Shown here in pieces: positions 33,309 to 43,520 of a stretch of DNA of 64,000 nucleotides. The stretch spans positions 20,581,206 through 20,645,205 of the forward strand of contig OZ038459.1 in assembly GCA_964036195.1 (NCBI GenBank), given 5' to 3'. A program made the translations under genes and the position numbers. The notes under the pieces were generated by a model. That model did no database searches, was not told the DNA's origin, and saw only the letters and a program-made list of their open reading frames with translations. Every line of letters starts with the position of its first letter. Position 1 is the first letter of the stretch. This stretch comes from Sphaerolaimus hirsutus (taxonomy: Eukaryota > Nematoda > Chromadorea > Monhysterida > Sphaerolaimidae).

Positions 33309-34304
33309 TCACTTCGGTGGTCCTGGATACACTGTGGTGGTTTCTTCCATCGGTGGACCTGGATACACTGTGGTGGTTTCTTCCATTGGTGGTCCTGGAT
33401 ACACTGTGGTGGTTTCTCCCATCGGTGGTCCTGCATACACTGTGGTGGTTTCTTCCATCGGTGGTCTTGGATACACTGTGGTGGTTTCTTCCATTGGTGG
33501 TCTTGGATACACTGTGGTGGTTTCTTCCATCGGTGGTCTTGGATACACTGTGGTGGTTTCTTCCATTGGTGGTCTTGGATACACTGTGGTGGTTTCTTTC
33601 ATTGGTGGTCTTGGATACACTGTGGTGGTTTCTTCCATTGGTGGTCTTGGATACACTGTGGTGGTTTCTCCCATTGGTGGTTGTGGATACACTGTGGTGG
33701 TTTCTCCCATTGGTGGTCTTGGATACACTGTGGTGGTTTCTCCCATTGGTGGTCTTGGATACACTGTGGTGGTTTCTTCCATTGGTGGTCTTGGATACAC
33801 TGTGGTGGTTTCTTCCATCGGTGGTCCTGGATACACTGTGGTGGTTTCTTCCATCGGTAGTCCCACAGGTGCAGTGGTGCTGATGAAGCTCATGCGCTTG
33901 CCCACATGTCTGGCTGGTGCTGTGGGCATTGGGCTGATTATGAAGAAAGAAACACCAATGCAGAGTTGTTATAAGTACCAAAAGTTTTGAAAAGTATCTG
34001 TACTGATAAATACTTTCATTTTTACTCATGCTAAAAAAATACCCAGGTAAAATACTTTGTTTTTTACACAGTACTTGGGTAAAATTGTGTAAAAGTATTT
34101 TTACGCTTACAGTATCCATACTCAAAATTTGGAAAGTGTATTTATGCTTACACTTACACTTTCCAAAAATACCAGTATTTTAACAACTTTGCTCACTGCA
34201 GAGTCAGTTGCTGTATATGTAAGTGCACCAGGCAAAAACAACCGATACGTACCCACAACAAGCAGGGCGCACAGGCACAGCAGAACTAGTTTTATTTTCG
34301 ACAT
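33309..34304 (-). CDS. Secreted mucin-like protein A
   Basis: Two exons: 34249-34304 (ATG at 34304, signal peptide MSKIKLVLLCLCALLVVGT, donor GGTAC|GTATCG, phase 2) and 33309-33933 (acceptor ATAATCAG|CCCAATG), stop TGA at 33309-33311; 226 residues. Exon 2 starts PMPTAPARHVGKRMSFISTT and then has fifteen 12-residue repeats of the type PMEETTTVYPRP (36-bp unit). Threonine and proline richness suggests dense O-glycosylation and an extracellular role. The frame was chosen because the related exon at 63576 keeps the same start (MPTAPAR, GKRMS) and the same stop (AAG TGA), while the other frames are open only because 36 is divisible by three. No transmembrane segment. The small intron carries the element 33961-34191. 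Confidence 0.72.
33320..33860. repeat. 36-bp tandem repeat, about 15 units
   Basis: Unit GGTGGTCTTGGATACACTGT GGTGGTTTCTTCCATT with a few variable positions. It forms the repeat domain of mucin-like protein A. Unit number is likely to vary between alleles. Confidence 0.9.
33961..34191. mobile_element. CAGAGTTG element in the mucin A intron
   Basis: CAGAGTTGTTATAAGTACC to ATTTTAACAACTTTG with CTTACACTTACA words. Family of 35240-36108. The flanking eight bases do not match. Confidence 0.55.
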
Positions 34305-34436
34305 GGTTAAAATACTGAATTTCAAATTGTGGAATTTGAAATGTGATTTTTGAAGGATTGTTGAAGAGATGAAAGGGATTTCAATTGAGCTTTCCTTTGA
34401 ATTGGACCCATTTTTATACTGTCCCGGGCCAAACAC

Positions 34437-35029
34437 CAGAGTTGTTAAAACACTGTTATTTTTGAAAAGCATAAGCTTGAGCAAAAATAGACTTTCCAGA
34501 TTCAGAGTATTTATACTAAAGCATAAGGTATCTTTAAAATACCCAGGAAAGCGTAAAAACTTTTTTAGACGGTACCGTCGCTGCTGAGCAGCAGAAAACA
34601 CCACTGTTTTTATTTTTGTGTATAATAATTAATCATTTCCATGCATAATTGGAGCAGAAGCCTCACACAAGTCTGGAGTTGCTTTATTCTGTAACCCAAA
34701 CTTTGTGCTGTCAGTGACAGTGATATCGTCATCGGAAGCCATTTTATAAGCCACAAAATTTCATACCATTACATATTTACATATTTAATCAATATATTGG
34801 TGTTAACATATTCACAGTTATTGACATTAATATTTATGCCCATATATTCAGTGCAAAACTGCATGTGTACGATTTTTTTTTGTTGAAAAAACCACAGATC
34901 AACACGCTAAGGCCAGGAAACCGTAACAAAGCGTAAGGGTATTTTCTGAAAGTGTAAGCATAAGCGTAAGTATAAATGCCCAAATACTCGGTTATTTCGG
35001 GTAATCGTGAATATGCTTTTGCAACTCTG
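34437..35029. mobile_element. CAGAGTTG element upstream of mucin A
   Basis: CAGAGTTGTTAAAACACTG to CTTTTGCAACTCTG; words GCATAAGC, GTAAGTATAAATGCCC. No matching 8-bp flank, so possibly a recombinant of two copies. It lies about 130 bp 5' of the mucin A start codon and may hold its promoter. Confidence 0.5.
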
Positions 35030-35167
35030 CGAATATATGAACATCGGGAGTGTTTATTTAGCTGCAGAATGGTGTTCGTTTGTTTTACTTATGGTATGGG
35101 TATGGGCCATCTCAGCTTCGAAAGCAATACAAAATTTGTCGAATGTTGTCTACAATTAATGTTTGCA

Positions 35168-36154
35168 TACCGTATTTCCTCGAAATACCCCCCCCCTCGT
35201 TTAACCCCCCCCCCCCCCCCTCTCGGGAGCACTATAAAACAGAGTTGGAAAAACGTATTTACGTTTACCCGAAATACCCGGTTATTCGGGTATTTATACT
35301 TACGTTTACGTTTACGTTTTCCAAAAATACCATTACGTTTTGTTACGTTTTCCTGACCAAAATACCCAGGTACTGTGGAAAACGTAAAAATCGTATGGAA
35401 AACAGAAAAGCTGTTATTTATTTGAAATATTTTCAAAACCCTATGCATAAAGTTCGTGCGCGGCGACTTTTGGTGTCTTTATGTATTGCGATTCATTATG
35501 ACAATGCGCTAGGGTGCTGATATTGGTCGAAAAAGATAGCCAAAACATTTATCTACCAACGTATAAAATGCACCCTAGCTTTATCCTACCCCCATCCCGT
35601 ATAGAGTCCCGAAAATGAAATTGGCGTAGACAAAAAATTCATGCGCCAGGAATAAACGTTCATTTCTATGATAACGCTAGTAGGTACAATAAAGTTGGAA
35701 GGCTGGAATTTCATACTTTGGTAATGAAATGTTCTGGCTATATTTTGATACAAAAATCAGCCCCACCTAGCACATCGTTATCACAAATCGCAATTATAAA
35801 TGCACAAAAGTTGCCCGTGCAGGAACCTTATGCACTGGGTGTATTAGATTGCACTCACCGTGTACTTGACAATGAATAAATACTTCACATTATTCATCAT
35901 GTTCATCAAACTGTAAAAATAGGTGACTTTGTTTCACATGCTCTGATGATGGGAGTGCTTCAAAATATATTTACGTTTACGTTTTTTTTACGTTTACCCG
36001 GGTACTTTCAAAGTATTTTACGCTTTTGGTATCAATACTTAAAATTGAGAAAAGGTATTTACGTTTACGTTTACGTTTTCCAAAAATACCGGTATTTGTA
36101 CAACTCTGCTATAAAACAATCAGCCCCCGGGGGGTATTTCTTGGAAATACGGTA
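35168..36154. mobile_element. CCGTATTTCC element split by a hAT-like element
   Basis: TACCGTATTTCCTCGAAATA at 35168 and TTGGAAATACGGTA at 36154, interrupted by 35240-36108. Without the insert it would be only about 110 bp and almost pure C-run text. Confidence 0.75.
35240..36108. mobile_element. CAGAGTTG hAT-like element, 8-bp duplication CTATAAAA
   Basis: CAGAGTTGGAAAAACGTATT to TTGTACAACTCTG; exact 8-bp duplication CTATAAAA at 35232-35239 and 36109-36116. Subterminal TTTACGTTTACG arrays at both ends around unique sequence. Confidence 0.82.
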
Positions 36155-36298
36155 TGTGGTTTTTCAGTGTGCATGGGTGGAAAATGTGTGGCTGTATGAA
36201 TTTTTTTTCATAAGTACTCATTTTTGATAAACTCAAAACGCAATGCATTTTTTGTCATTCATTCATTGGCTTTCACGGCTGCGGCGATGCGATACCAT

Positions 36299-36340
36299 AG
36301 TATGACGTCTTATGACGTCTGATTTCTTATGACGTCAAAC
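36299..36340. promoter_or_regulatory. Three clustered TGACGTC (CRE-like) sites
   Basis: TATGACGTCTTATGACGTCT and TTATGACGTCAAACC within 40 bp; the last contains the full TGACGTCA palindrome known as the CREB/ATF site in animals. No gene start is near, so it may be a chance feature of repeat sequence. Confidence 0.25.
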
Positions 36341-36459
36341 CACGTTCATCAAATTCTATTTGATTTAGCATAAAAAATCACATTCTATAAAATCTACCTT
36401 GCACCGAGTGGAATCCATCCGGTTCAAATTAGAGTTCAACAACATACCCTAAATCCTCG

Positions 36460-36585
36460 AATAAGACCACAGGGGAGTTATATTTTCCTCAGAGGTTTTG
36501 GAGGGAGGTGTTATTCAAGGGGGGAGTTATTCGAGGGGGGGGGGGGAGTTATTTTTTCCTCAGAAAACTTCAACTTAATTCATTG
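36460..36585. repeat. Degenerate CCGTATT-family remnant
   Basis: CCTCGAATAAG, then GGGGGGAGTTATTCGAGGGG and TTTTTTCCTCAG words without intact ends. Confidence 0.45.
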
Positions 36586-38250
36586 CACAGATGTATGCTG
36601 TAAACTCATGTAATTCATGTATTTCATGTATCTACTGTCGCTGCTGCAGGCTAATATTCTTTTGTATTTTTGTTTGTATTTTCGCCATCCAACAGGGGGA
36701 CATTTTCCAGTCGACAGTTTTGACGTTAAACAATTATTTCTATGCCTGGAGTTTGTGTTATCTTGTCATATTTTGAAAGTAAGTGTCGCGTACATAAACT
36801 AACATTAACAAAATACCGCTTCTGCTGCCCATGATTTTACTCTGGTTCTGTCAAGTTATACCACGCTTATTCCAAAAAAATATTTTCATCGTGGTTAGCA
36901 TTCGAAAAAATCACTGATTTTTTGGAAAATATATATAAATATATCACTCCAATATTGGAAAAAATATAAATATATATAAATCACTCTAGGTCTCCAGAAA
37001 ATATAATTAAATTACTGAAAAAATAACTCTAAGCTCGAAAAAAATCTCAAAAAATCACTTGTGCTTTATTTCAATTTCAAGCAATATTCTGGGCTTTATT
37101 TACCATTTGCAAGCACAAAAAATGTACTAATATACCACAGTCCATTTATTATCATTCCACAAGCAGTATTCAGTTATCCAATATTTTACAAGTGAAATCA
37201 TCAAGCAAATATCACAGAAAAATTCAACCTTTAGTTCAACCTCAATGAAAACTTCAAAAATATTTTGCACTGCAAATATTTAGCACTCAACCTATAGCGC
37301 CTGGTTGTGGCAATGGATGTTCGACTAAATAGGTGCTCATGCTCCGCACTTTTTCAATAACGATGTGCTGTGAAAACTCATTTTTGGACACATGGCTACA
37401 TTTTGGCAACATTGTGATGACACTAGTGGCACTGGTGACACCATGGTGACAGTTTTCCACAATTGTTCCCCATATTTGAAAACAGCTCACATTGGTGCAT
37501 GTCACCAAGCATTGTCAGTTTTCAAAAATGGTAAACTGAGTATTCAATTACTGTAGATAAATTTTGATCACATCAAATTGGTATTTTTTGATTCAAAGTC
37601 ATGTTTTATTTCAGAAAAGTATGTTATAAGATAGAGAGATGCTTTACACCATAAAGATAGCCATATAATTCATAGCAGGATGACATAAATAAAACGTTAC
37701 TAAAACAGTTTACATTTCTGTCACATACAAAATGAAAACTAATTGATGGTGATGTCACCATTTGTCATCATTTGAGTTTTGTAATCAAACTAGTGATTTG
37801 CCAACACCACCCACCAAAATTCATGCCATTTGTGAAAACTGAACATACCAGGTGGCACACGTCAGACACACAGTTTCAATCTGCTTCCAACATGTCAATT
37901 TTTAATGAAAAGTGCTGAAATTTGGTATATCAGTAGATAAATGTACCCCATTTAGTATGTTAAGAGCACACATTCATATTGATAAATTTTCACATACATC
38001 AAACCATATGAAATATCATCACTCCACAGAACCACCACCATTATTGCAATATGATAATACCCAAATGATTAAGCATTTCACCCACAACGCATGCTAGGCA
38101 AAATTTCATTGAATTGCTGGACCATCAGATTCTTCAACTGCTCAATGTCCATCATTTTGGGCAACTGTGGACTGTGGACCTTCTCCTTCACATAACTCCA
38201 AAGTAAAAAATCCATTCAATGTGCTACATGTTCCAACATAAAAATATTGC
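36586..38250. other. Intergenic, no gene seen
   Basis: AT-rich, including TATATAAATATAT near 36930-36990. Only short frames, none with splice-phase or homology support. Confidence 0.4.
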
Positions 38251-38673
38251 TACCATATTTCCTCAAACCCCCCCCCCCCGCTTCGTTTGACCCCCCTCCC
38301 CTCTCGAGACCACTATGAAACAATCACCCCCCCTCGAAATACCCCCCCAAATTGAGTGTAAAGAGAACGTACATGAAAATTCTGTAGTTTGTGTTCTGTG
38401 TAGTGCAGAACAGACGTTAAAACAATGTTGGAATCACGTTAGAACAGTGTTTATACCATCTACATACTAAATTAGTCTACAGGAGTCTTTACATGTCAGT
38501 TATTGATGCATTTTTCTACCCCAGCGCACATCACAAACAACGATTTTGTAGTAGGATTTCAGAAAAGTTCTTGTGAAATAATAACCCTCCCCCCTCAAAA
38601 TACCCCCCTCGTTTAACCCCCCCCCCTCTCGGGAGCACTATGAAACAATCACCCCCAGGGGGTATTTCAAGTT
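38251..38673. mobile_element. CCGTATTTCC element
   Basis: TACCATATTTCCTCAAACCC at the left, C-run paragraphs, core with GTAGTGCAGAACAGACGTTA, right end truncated after GGGGGTATTTCAAG. The core is also in 43020-43200. Confidence 0.65.
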
Positions 38674-38929
38674 TCCCTTGATATACATCTTTTGATAGCT
38701 CGATAAGAAAATGGCATGGTATATGATATATAACTTTTGTGCATTCAAAAGCATACACATGTTTAGGTGCAGCGCCCACTTTTTGTTGGCTTTAGCCATT
38801 TTTTATGGGATATACTTCTTTTTGAGGGCCACAGGCCCAAATTATATAAGTTATTGCAAATCAAGCAAATGTCAAATGTGGCACTGAGCAATACAATCTA
38901 TAGTCAAGAAGAAGCCAAATACTAAGATT

Positions 38930-40110
38930 CAAAAGATTTTCAACATGACATTTAGAACCTGAAAGTTATCACTTGACATTTATGACTTGAAATTACCCAC
39001 TTGACAATAACTTGACATAAACCACTTGACATTTATGACTGAATGGCATCACTTGATATTTATGACTTTACATGAACTGCTTGCCATTTTTTCACCTGAT
39101 AGTTTTCACTTGACATAAACAACTTGACAGGTATCACCTGAAATTTGTTACTTGACATATTACTTGACATTTGACATGACATTTATCACTTGACATTAAA
39201 CTTGACATTTCACTTGAAATTTATCACTTGACGTTAAACTTGACATTTGACATGACATTTATCACTTGACATTAAGCTTGACATTTAACTTGACATTTGA
39301 CTTGAAATTTATTACTTGACATTTCACTTGAAATTTATCACTTGGCATTTGACTTGACATTTCAATTGAAAGTTATCACTTTATATTCACCTTGACATTT
39401 ATCACTTAACATTTGACTTGACTTGACTTTAGACTTGACATTTATAACTTGACATTTGACTTGATATTTGATCACTTGACATTAAACTTTACATTTGACT
39501 TGACATTTCTCACGTGAAATTTGACTTGACATTTCACTTGAAATTTGTCACTTGACATTTCACTTGAAATTTGTCACTTGACATTTGACTTGACATTTCA
39601 CTTGAAATTTGTCACTTGACATTTCACTTGAAATTTGTCACTTGACATTTGACTTGACATTTCACTTGAAATTTATCACTTGACATTTATCACTTGACAT
39701 CTATCACTTGACATTTATCACTTGACATTTCACTTGAAATCTACCACTTGATATTTATCACTTGATATTTGACTTGATATTTTATCACTTAATATTTTAT
39801 CACTTGACATCTATCACTTGACATTTATCACTTGACATTTGGCCTGACATTTATTGCTTGACATTTATCACTTGACATTTCACTTGAAATCTACCACTTG
39901 ACATTTCACTTGAAATCTACCACTTGACATTTATCACTTGATATTTGACTTGATATTTTATCACTTAATATTTATCTCTTGACATCTATCACTTGACATT
40001 TATCACTTGACATTTGCCATGACATTTATTGCTTGACATTTATCACTTGACATTTGACTTGACATTTATAACTTGACATTTGACTTGACATTAACCACTA
40101 GATATTTATG
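38930..40110. repeat. CACTTGACATTTAT minisatellite
   Basis: About 1.2 kb of degenerate tandem copies of (CA)CTTGACATTT(AT) about 13-15 bp long, with higher-order pairs such as TTTCACTTGAAATTTGTCAC repeated exactly four times at 39530-39680. All frames have frequent stops. It shares the TGACATTTGAC word with the CCCAAGCCCTG palindromes. Confidence 0.8.
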
Positions 40111-40503
40111 ACCTGATAGTAATCACCATGCAAGGTCACATGCTCAGTATCACATCAAGCAGTAGTTCAGGCATGTTTGCACTTTTTACACAAAATAAGC
40201 AAACTTGAATAACTTTTGTAAATCTGTACCAAAATTGCCAAAAATTGGCTCATTTGAAAGCTCTAGTCATGGCGCACATCAACAAATTTTTTTTTATTGC
40301 CGCATTTGTATTCAAATTTTAAATTTATTGATGTTTGAAAATTTCAAACAGATACCGTCCCAAAGTGGGCGGAGCCTGTGAAAAAATTCCCGAAAATAAG
40401 AAATGGCATCATATGCTCTTTCATATGAGCCATCAACCATGAAAATCGGTCGTGTTTCAAGGAAGTTATTGCAGTTTGAAGATTGTCGGGAGAACAAGAT
40501 GAA
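40111..40503. other. Non-coding, nothing recognised
   Basis: No frame or repeat end of note. Confidence 0.35.
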
Positions 40504-40538
40504 GAACAACAACAACAACAACAACAACACTGCCTAGA
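40504..40538. repeat. (AAC)n microsatellite
   Basis: About ten uninterrupted AAC units. Confidence 0.85.
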
Positions 40539-40544
40539 AAAGAA

Positions 40545-40800
40545 AATGTGTATACTCTGAGGACATGATACTCTGCCCTCGCACTGATTTATGTCTCTCG
40601 TTGGAAGCGTGCCAATGATGATAAAGCATGCGATTTTTGTGTGAAAGATGAAGAAAATCATCGTTGTGAATGAGTTAACGTATAGCGTTATAACAGCGAT
40701 GACTTTTCAACTTTTTTATGAAAATTGCATGCGTAAAAAAAGTTGGCACGCTTCCAACAGGAACCACGCGTGATGGGTGTAAAGTGACTGGAGTATAATA
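40545..40800. repeat. Copy of the TTGGAAGCGTGCC dispersed repeat
   Basis: GAGGACATGATACTCTG near 40558, TTGGAAGCGTGCCAATGATG near 40601 and GGCACGCTTCCAAC inverted near 40744, as in 735-1010. Confidence 0.5.
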
Positions 40801-41198
40801 ACTTCCTCCCGACTCAACCATTTGATCTGAAAATTTGCATGGGGGTACTTTTCAACACGGGCTATTCAATGGTATCATGGGTTTTGCCGTAGCTTGTCGC
40901 GTTCCGAAGTTTTGCGATTAAAATTTGCGATTTCCGCATTTTGGTGTGTCTGACCATATTATGGGTGGGTCGCTTGCGCCCTCCCTCGGCAGCGAGGGAT
41001 GGCGCTGGCGCGCCCACCCGATGCAAACATGTGTACCAGTCAAATAAACTTATAGATCTAATTAAATATGTCTACATACATACATATCTCCCCGTCTTAT
41101 AGAATTCTATAATAATGAAATTGGCAAAAAGTATGGGATTTTGACAAAATAATATAAATAAAATTATATGAAATATTACAAAATAATAATTTTTTATA
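40801..41198. other. Non-coding, start of upstream-region copy 3
   Basis: 41030-41198 aligns with 17975-18150 upstream of gene 1. 40801-41029 is unique, with a small GCGCCCTCCC...GCGCCC cluster. Confidence 0.4.
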
Positions 41199-41533
41199 TA
41201 CCGTATTTGCTTGAATAATCCCCCTGGGGGATTATTTTTTCGTCAGACTTTTTTGAGGGGGGAACTAATCGAGGGGGGAATTATTCGAGGGGGGGAATTA
41301 TTATTTCGTCAACAATTTCAACCATGTTTCTATCAACTCATTTGATGAAATATGCTTTATTCACACAAAAACGTGTCATTTTTGTTCAAATTGGGCACAA
41401 TAAATTGAGCAAATCTCTTAAGGGGGGGATTATTCGAGGGGAGGAATTATTATTCCCTCACTTGTCTTACAGGGGGGGATTATTTGAGGGGGGGAATTAT
41501 TCAAGGGGGGGAACTATTCAAGCAAATACGGTA
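41199..41533. mobile_element. CCGTATTTGC subfamily element
   Basis: Ends TACCGTATTTGCTTGAATAA and TTCAAGCAAATACGGTA, G-run bodies between. The aligned copy near 18145 lacks it and has a single TA, supporting a TA target duplication. Confidence 0.75.
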
Positions 41534-42520
41534 TATACCAATGTATTTTTGGCAACATAAATGCGCTCTGTACCATGATATTTACCTCAACCCATTTCAA
41601 AAGTATCGCTGTCTCACTCACTCCATAACAAAATAAGTTGACAGGTTAAGAACAAAATAACTACCTTACAATTTTTCTTGTATATTGTTGTTGTTAAAAT
41701 TGTTGTTAAAATGTATTTAGGTACGTTTACTGAAAAAATACATACGCTGTGAGTACGGTGTAAATGAGATTTACGTTTCCTATGAAAGAAAATACCCATA
41801 CTCACCTTTACCTTCGTGTACTTTAGTACTCGAGTACAGAAAACGTATTTCGTATTGGCTTTTGTATCAGCTTTCTCACAGCAAGGGAAAAATTAGACGA
41901 AAGCTAAAATAAGGGAACATAATCAAAATTTTGTATATAAACACGCAAAAAGCGGATGAACTACTGAATTTGATAGTGAAAATTGGCAAAAAATATGAAA
42001 ATTAATGATTTGAGTGAAAATTAAGGGAAATTTCTGAAAAATAGCCACTTTTACATTATCCGGGGAAAAGTATTCTACTCACGTTTACTCAAGAGTACAA
42101 GTTAAAAAAAAACATTACATTTTCTGTGTTCAGGGGTGAGTAACAATTAATACCTTATGTTTACATTAACTTTTTAAAGTTCAGTACTTTTAACAACTCT
42201 GCTGTGGAAATATGCTTACTCAGTATGATTGTGATCAATCCATGGCGATTCCATGGCGATTCCATGGCGATTCCATGGATATGAAACAATAACATCGTGT
42301 CGCAGTGGTTCTGCACACACCAGTTTTCAAACGAAATTTCGAAAACCCATAAATGAGCTTTGAACATGTTTGAGTTTTTAACGAAGAGTTACTTTAAATC
42401 TCTGTAAACTGTAGTTGACACTTGACAGCCACCTCATTGTAGAAAACTAAAATGCGTTCTAAGCTGATTTGTGAATTTTCAAATTTTTGTGCGAAAACTA
42501 GTGTGCGCAGGCACATTGGG
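41534..42520. repeat. Duplicated upstream region (copy 3)
   Basis: Aligns with 19870-20880: GTCTCACTCACTCC, TACGCTGTGA, TTTAGTACTCGAGTACAGAA, TTTTAACAACTCTGCTGTGG, GTGATCAATCCATGGCGATT. It lies downstream of gene 2, as expected for the 5' flank of a further tandem gene, but the exons are missing. Confidence 0.55.
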
Positions 42521-42702
42521 ACCATGCGATAAAAGGTAAGAGGTGAGATAAAAAACGATGGATGTCCGGAATTGCCGGCTGCCGCTAGCTCGCATACCCC
42601 CCCCCCCCCTCAAAATACCCCCAAATAAATTGTAACCACGTAACCACGTAAATGCAAAGTAAATCAAAAGTAAATCAAATTGTAATTGAAATTAGATGCA
42701 AA

Positions 42703-43348
42703 TACCGTATTAGCTGGAAATACCCCCATGGGGGTTAATTATTTCGCCAGCAAAATTTGAGGGGGATTAATTCGAGGCGGGGGTTTACTCGAGGGTTTTT
42801 TATTATTTCGTCAGAAATTTTCGTAAGGATCGTAATAAAAAGTAGGCATTTGCGTACCCAAAACAGGTAATAAATGTGTCCAAACAGGATATATTTGGAC
42901 ATAAAAACGTAGATAGCTACACAAACTAGTCTACGTGTAGCTGCAATGCAAATTAACAGTAACATATATCATGCACATTGCACACATGACGTATTTATTA
43001 CGTACATGATGAATTTGAACAGCAAATACTGCAGTTTGTGTTCTGCGTAGTGCAGAACACACGTTAAAACAATGACGTAATCACGTTAGAACAGTGTTTA
43101 CATTTACCATCTACGTAAATTTACTACTATTAACAGGAGTTTATACATGTCAGTTATTGATGCATTTTTCTACCCCAGTGTACATCACAAACGACGATTT
43201 TGTACTAGGATTTGAAAAAATTTCTAGCGAAATAATAACCCCCCCCCCTCGAAATACCCCCCTCGAAATACCCCCCTCGTTTAACCCCCCCTCTCGGGAC
43301 CACTATGAAACAATCACCCCCCGGGGGGTATTTCAAGGCAATACGGTA
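42703..43348. mobile_element. Composite CCGTATT-family element
   Basis: TACCGTATTAGCTGGAAATA and GGCAATACGGTA ends; contains an unbroken ATGTGTCCAAACAGGATATA, the empty site of H4, at 42876-42895. Confidence 0.7.
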
Positions 43349-43399
43349 CTCAAAATCACATTTTGTGGACTTTTAGAATTCGACGCCTCAATTATGTAA

Positions 43400-43520
43400 T
43401 CAGGGGTCATCAGCGACGTGCCTGGCGTAGGTGGGCCCATTGCCGTTGATGGCGGGCGCGGGGTACAGCTTGCACTGCTGCAGCGCCGAGCTGAAGTCGA
43501 ACGACACGCACGAACTGTGT
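43400..43520 (-). CDS. Gene 2 exon 11 (PAN 2 end)
   Basis: 121 nt; HSSCVSFDFSSALQQCKLYP ... YARHVADDP, stop TGA at 43400-43402. Near-identical in form to the orphan exon 27888-28008. Confidence 0.87.

Noticed and set aside
33221-33990. Long plus-strand frames over the mucin repeat (WIHCGGFF, GYTVVVSS, DTLWWFLP types)
   Set aside because: The 36-bp unit is divisible by three, so all stop-free frames stay open; the conserved stop and flanks in the 63576 copy support the minus-strand PMEETTTVYPRP frame.
38930-40110. CRISPR array
   Set aside because: Eukaryotic context; units are 13-15 bp, degenerate and without unique spacers.
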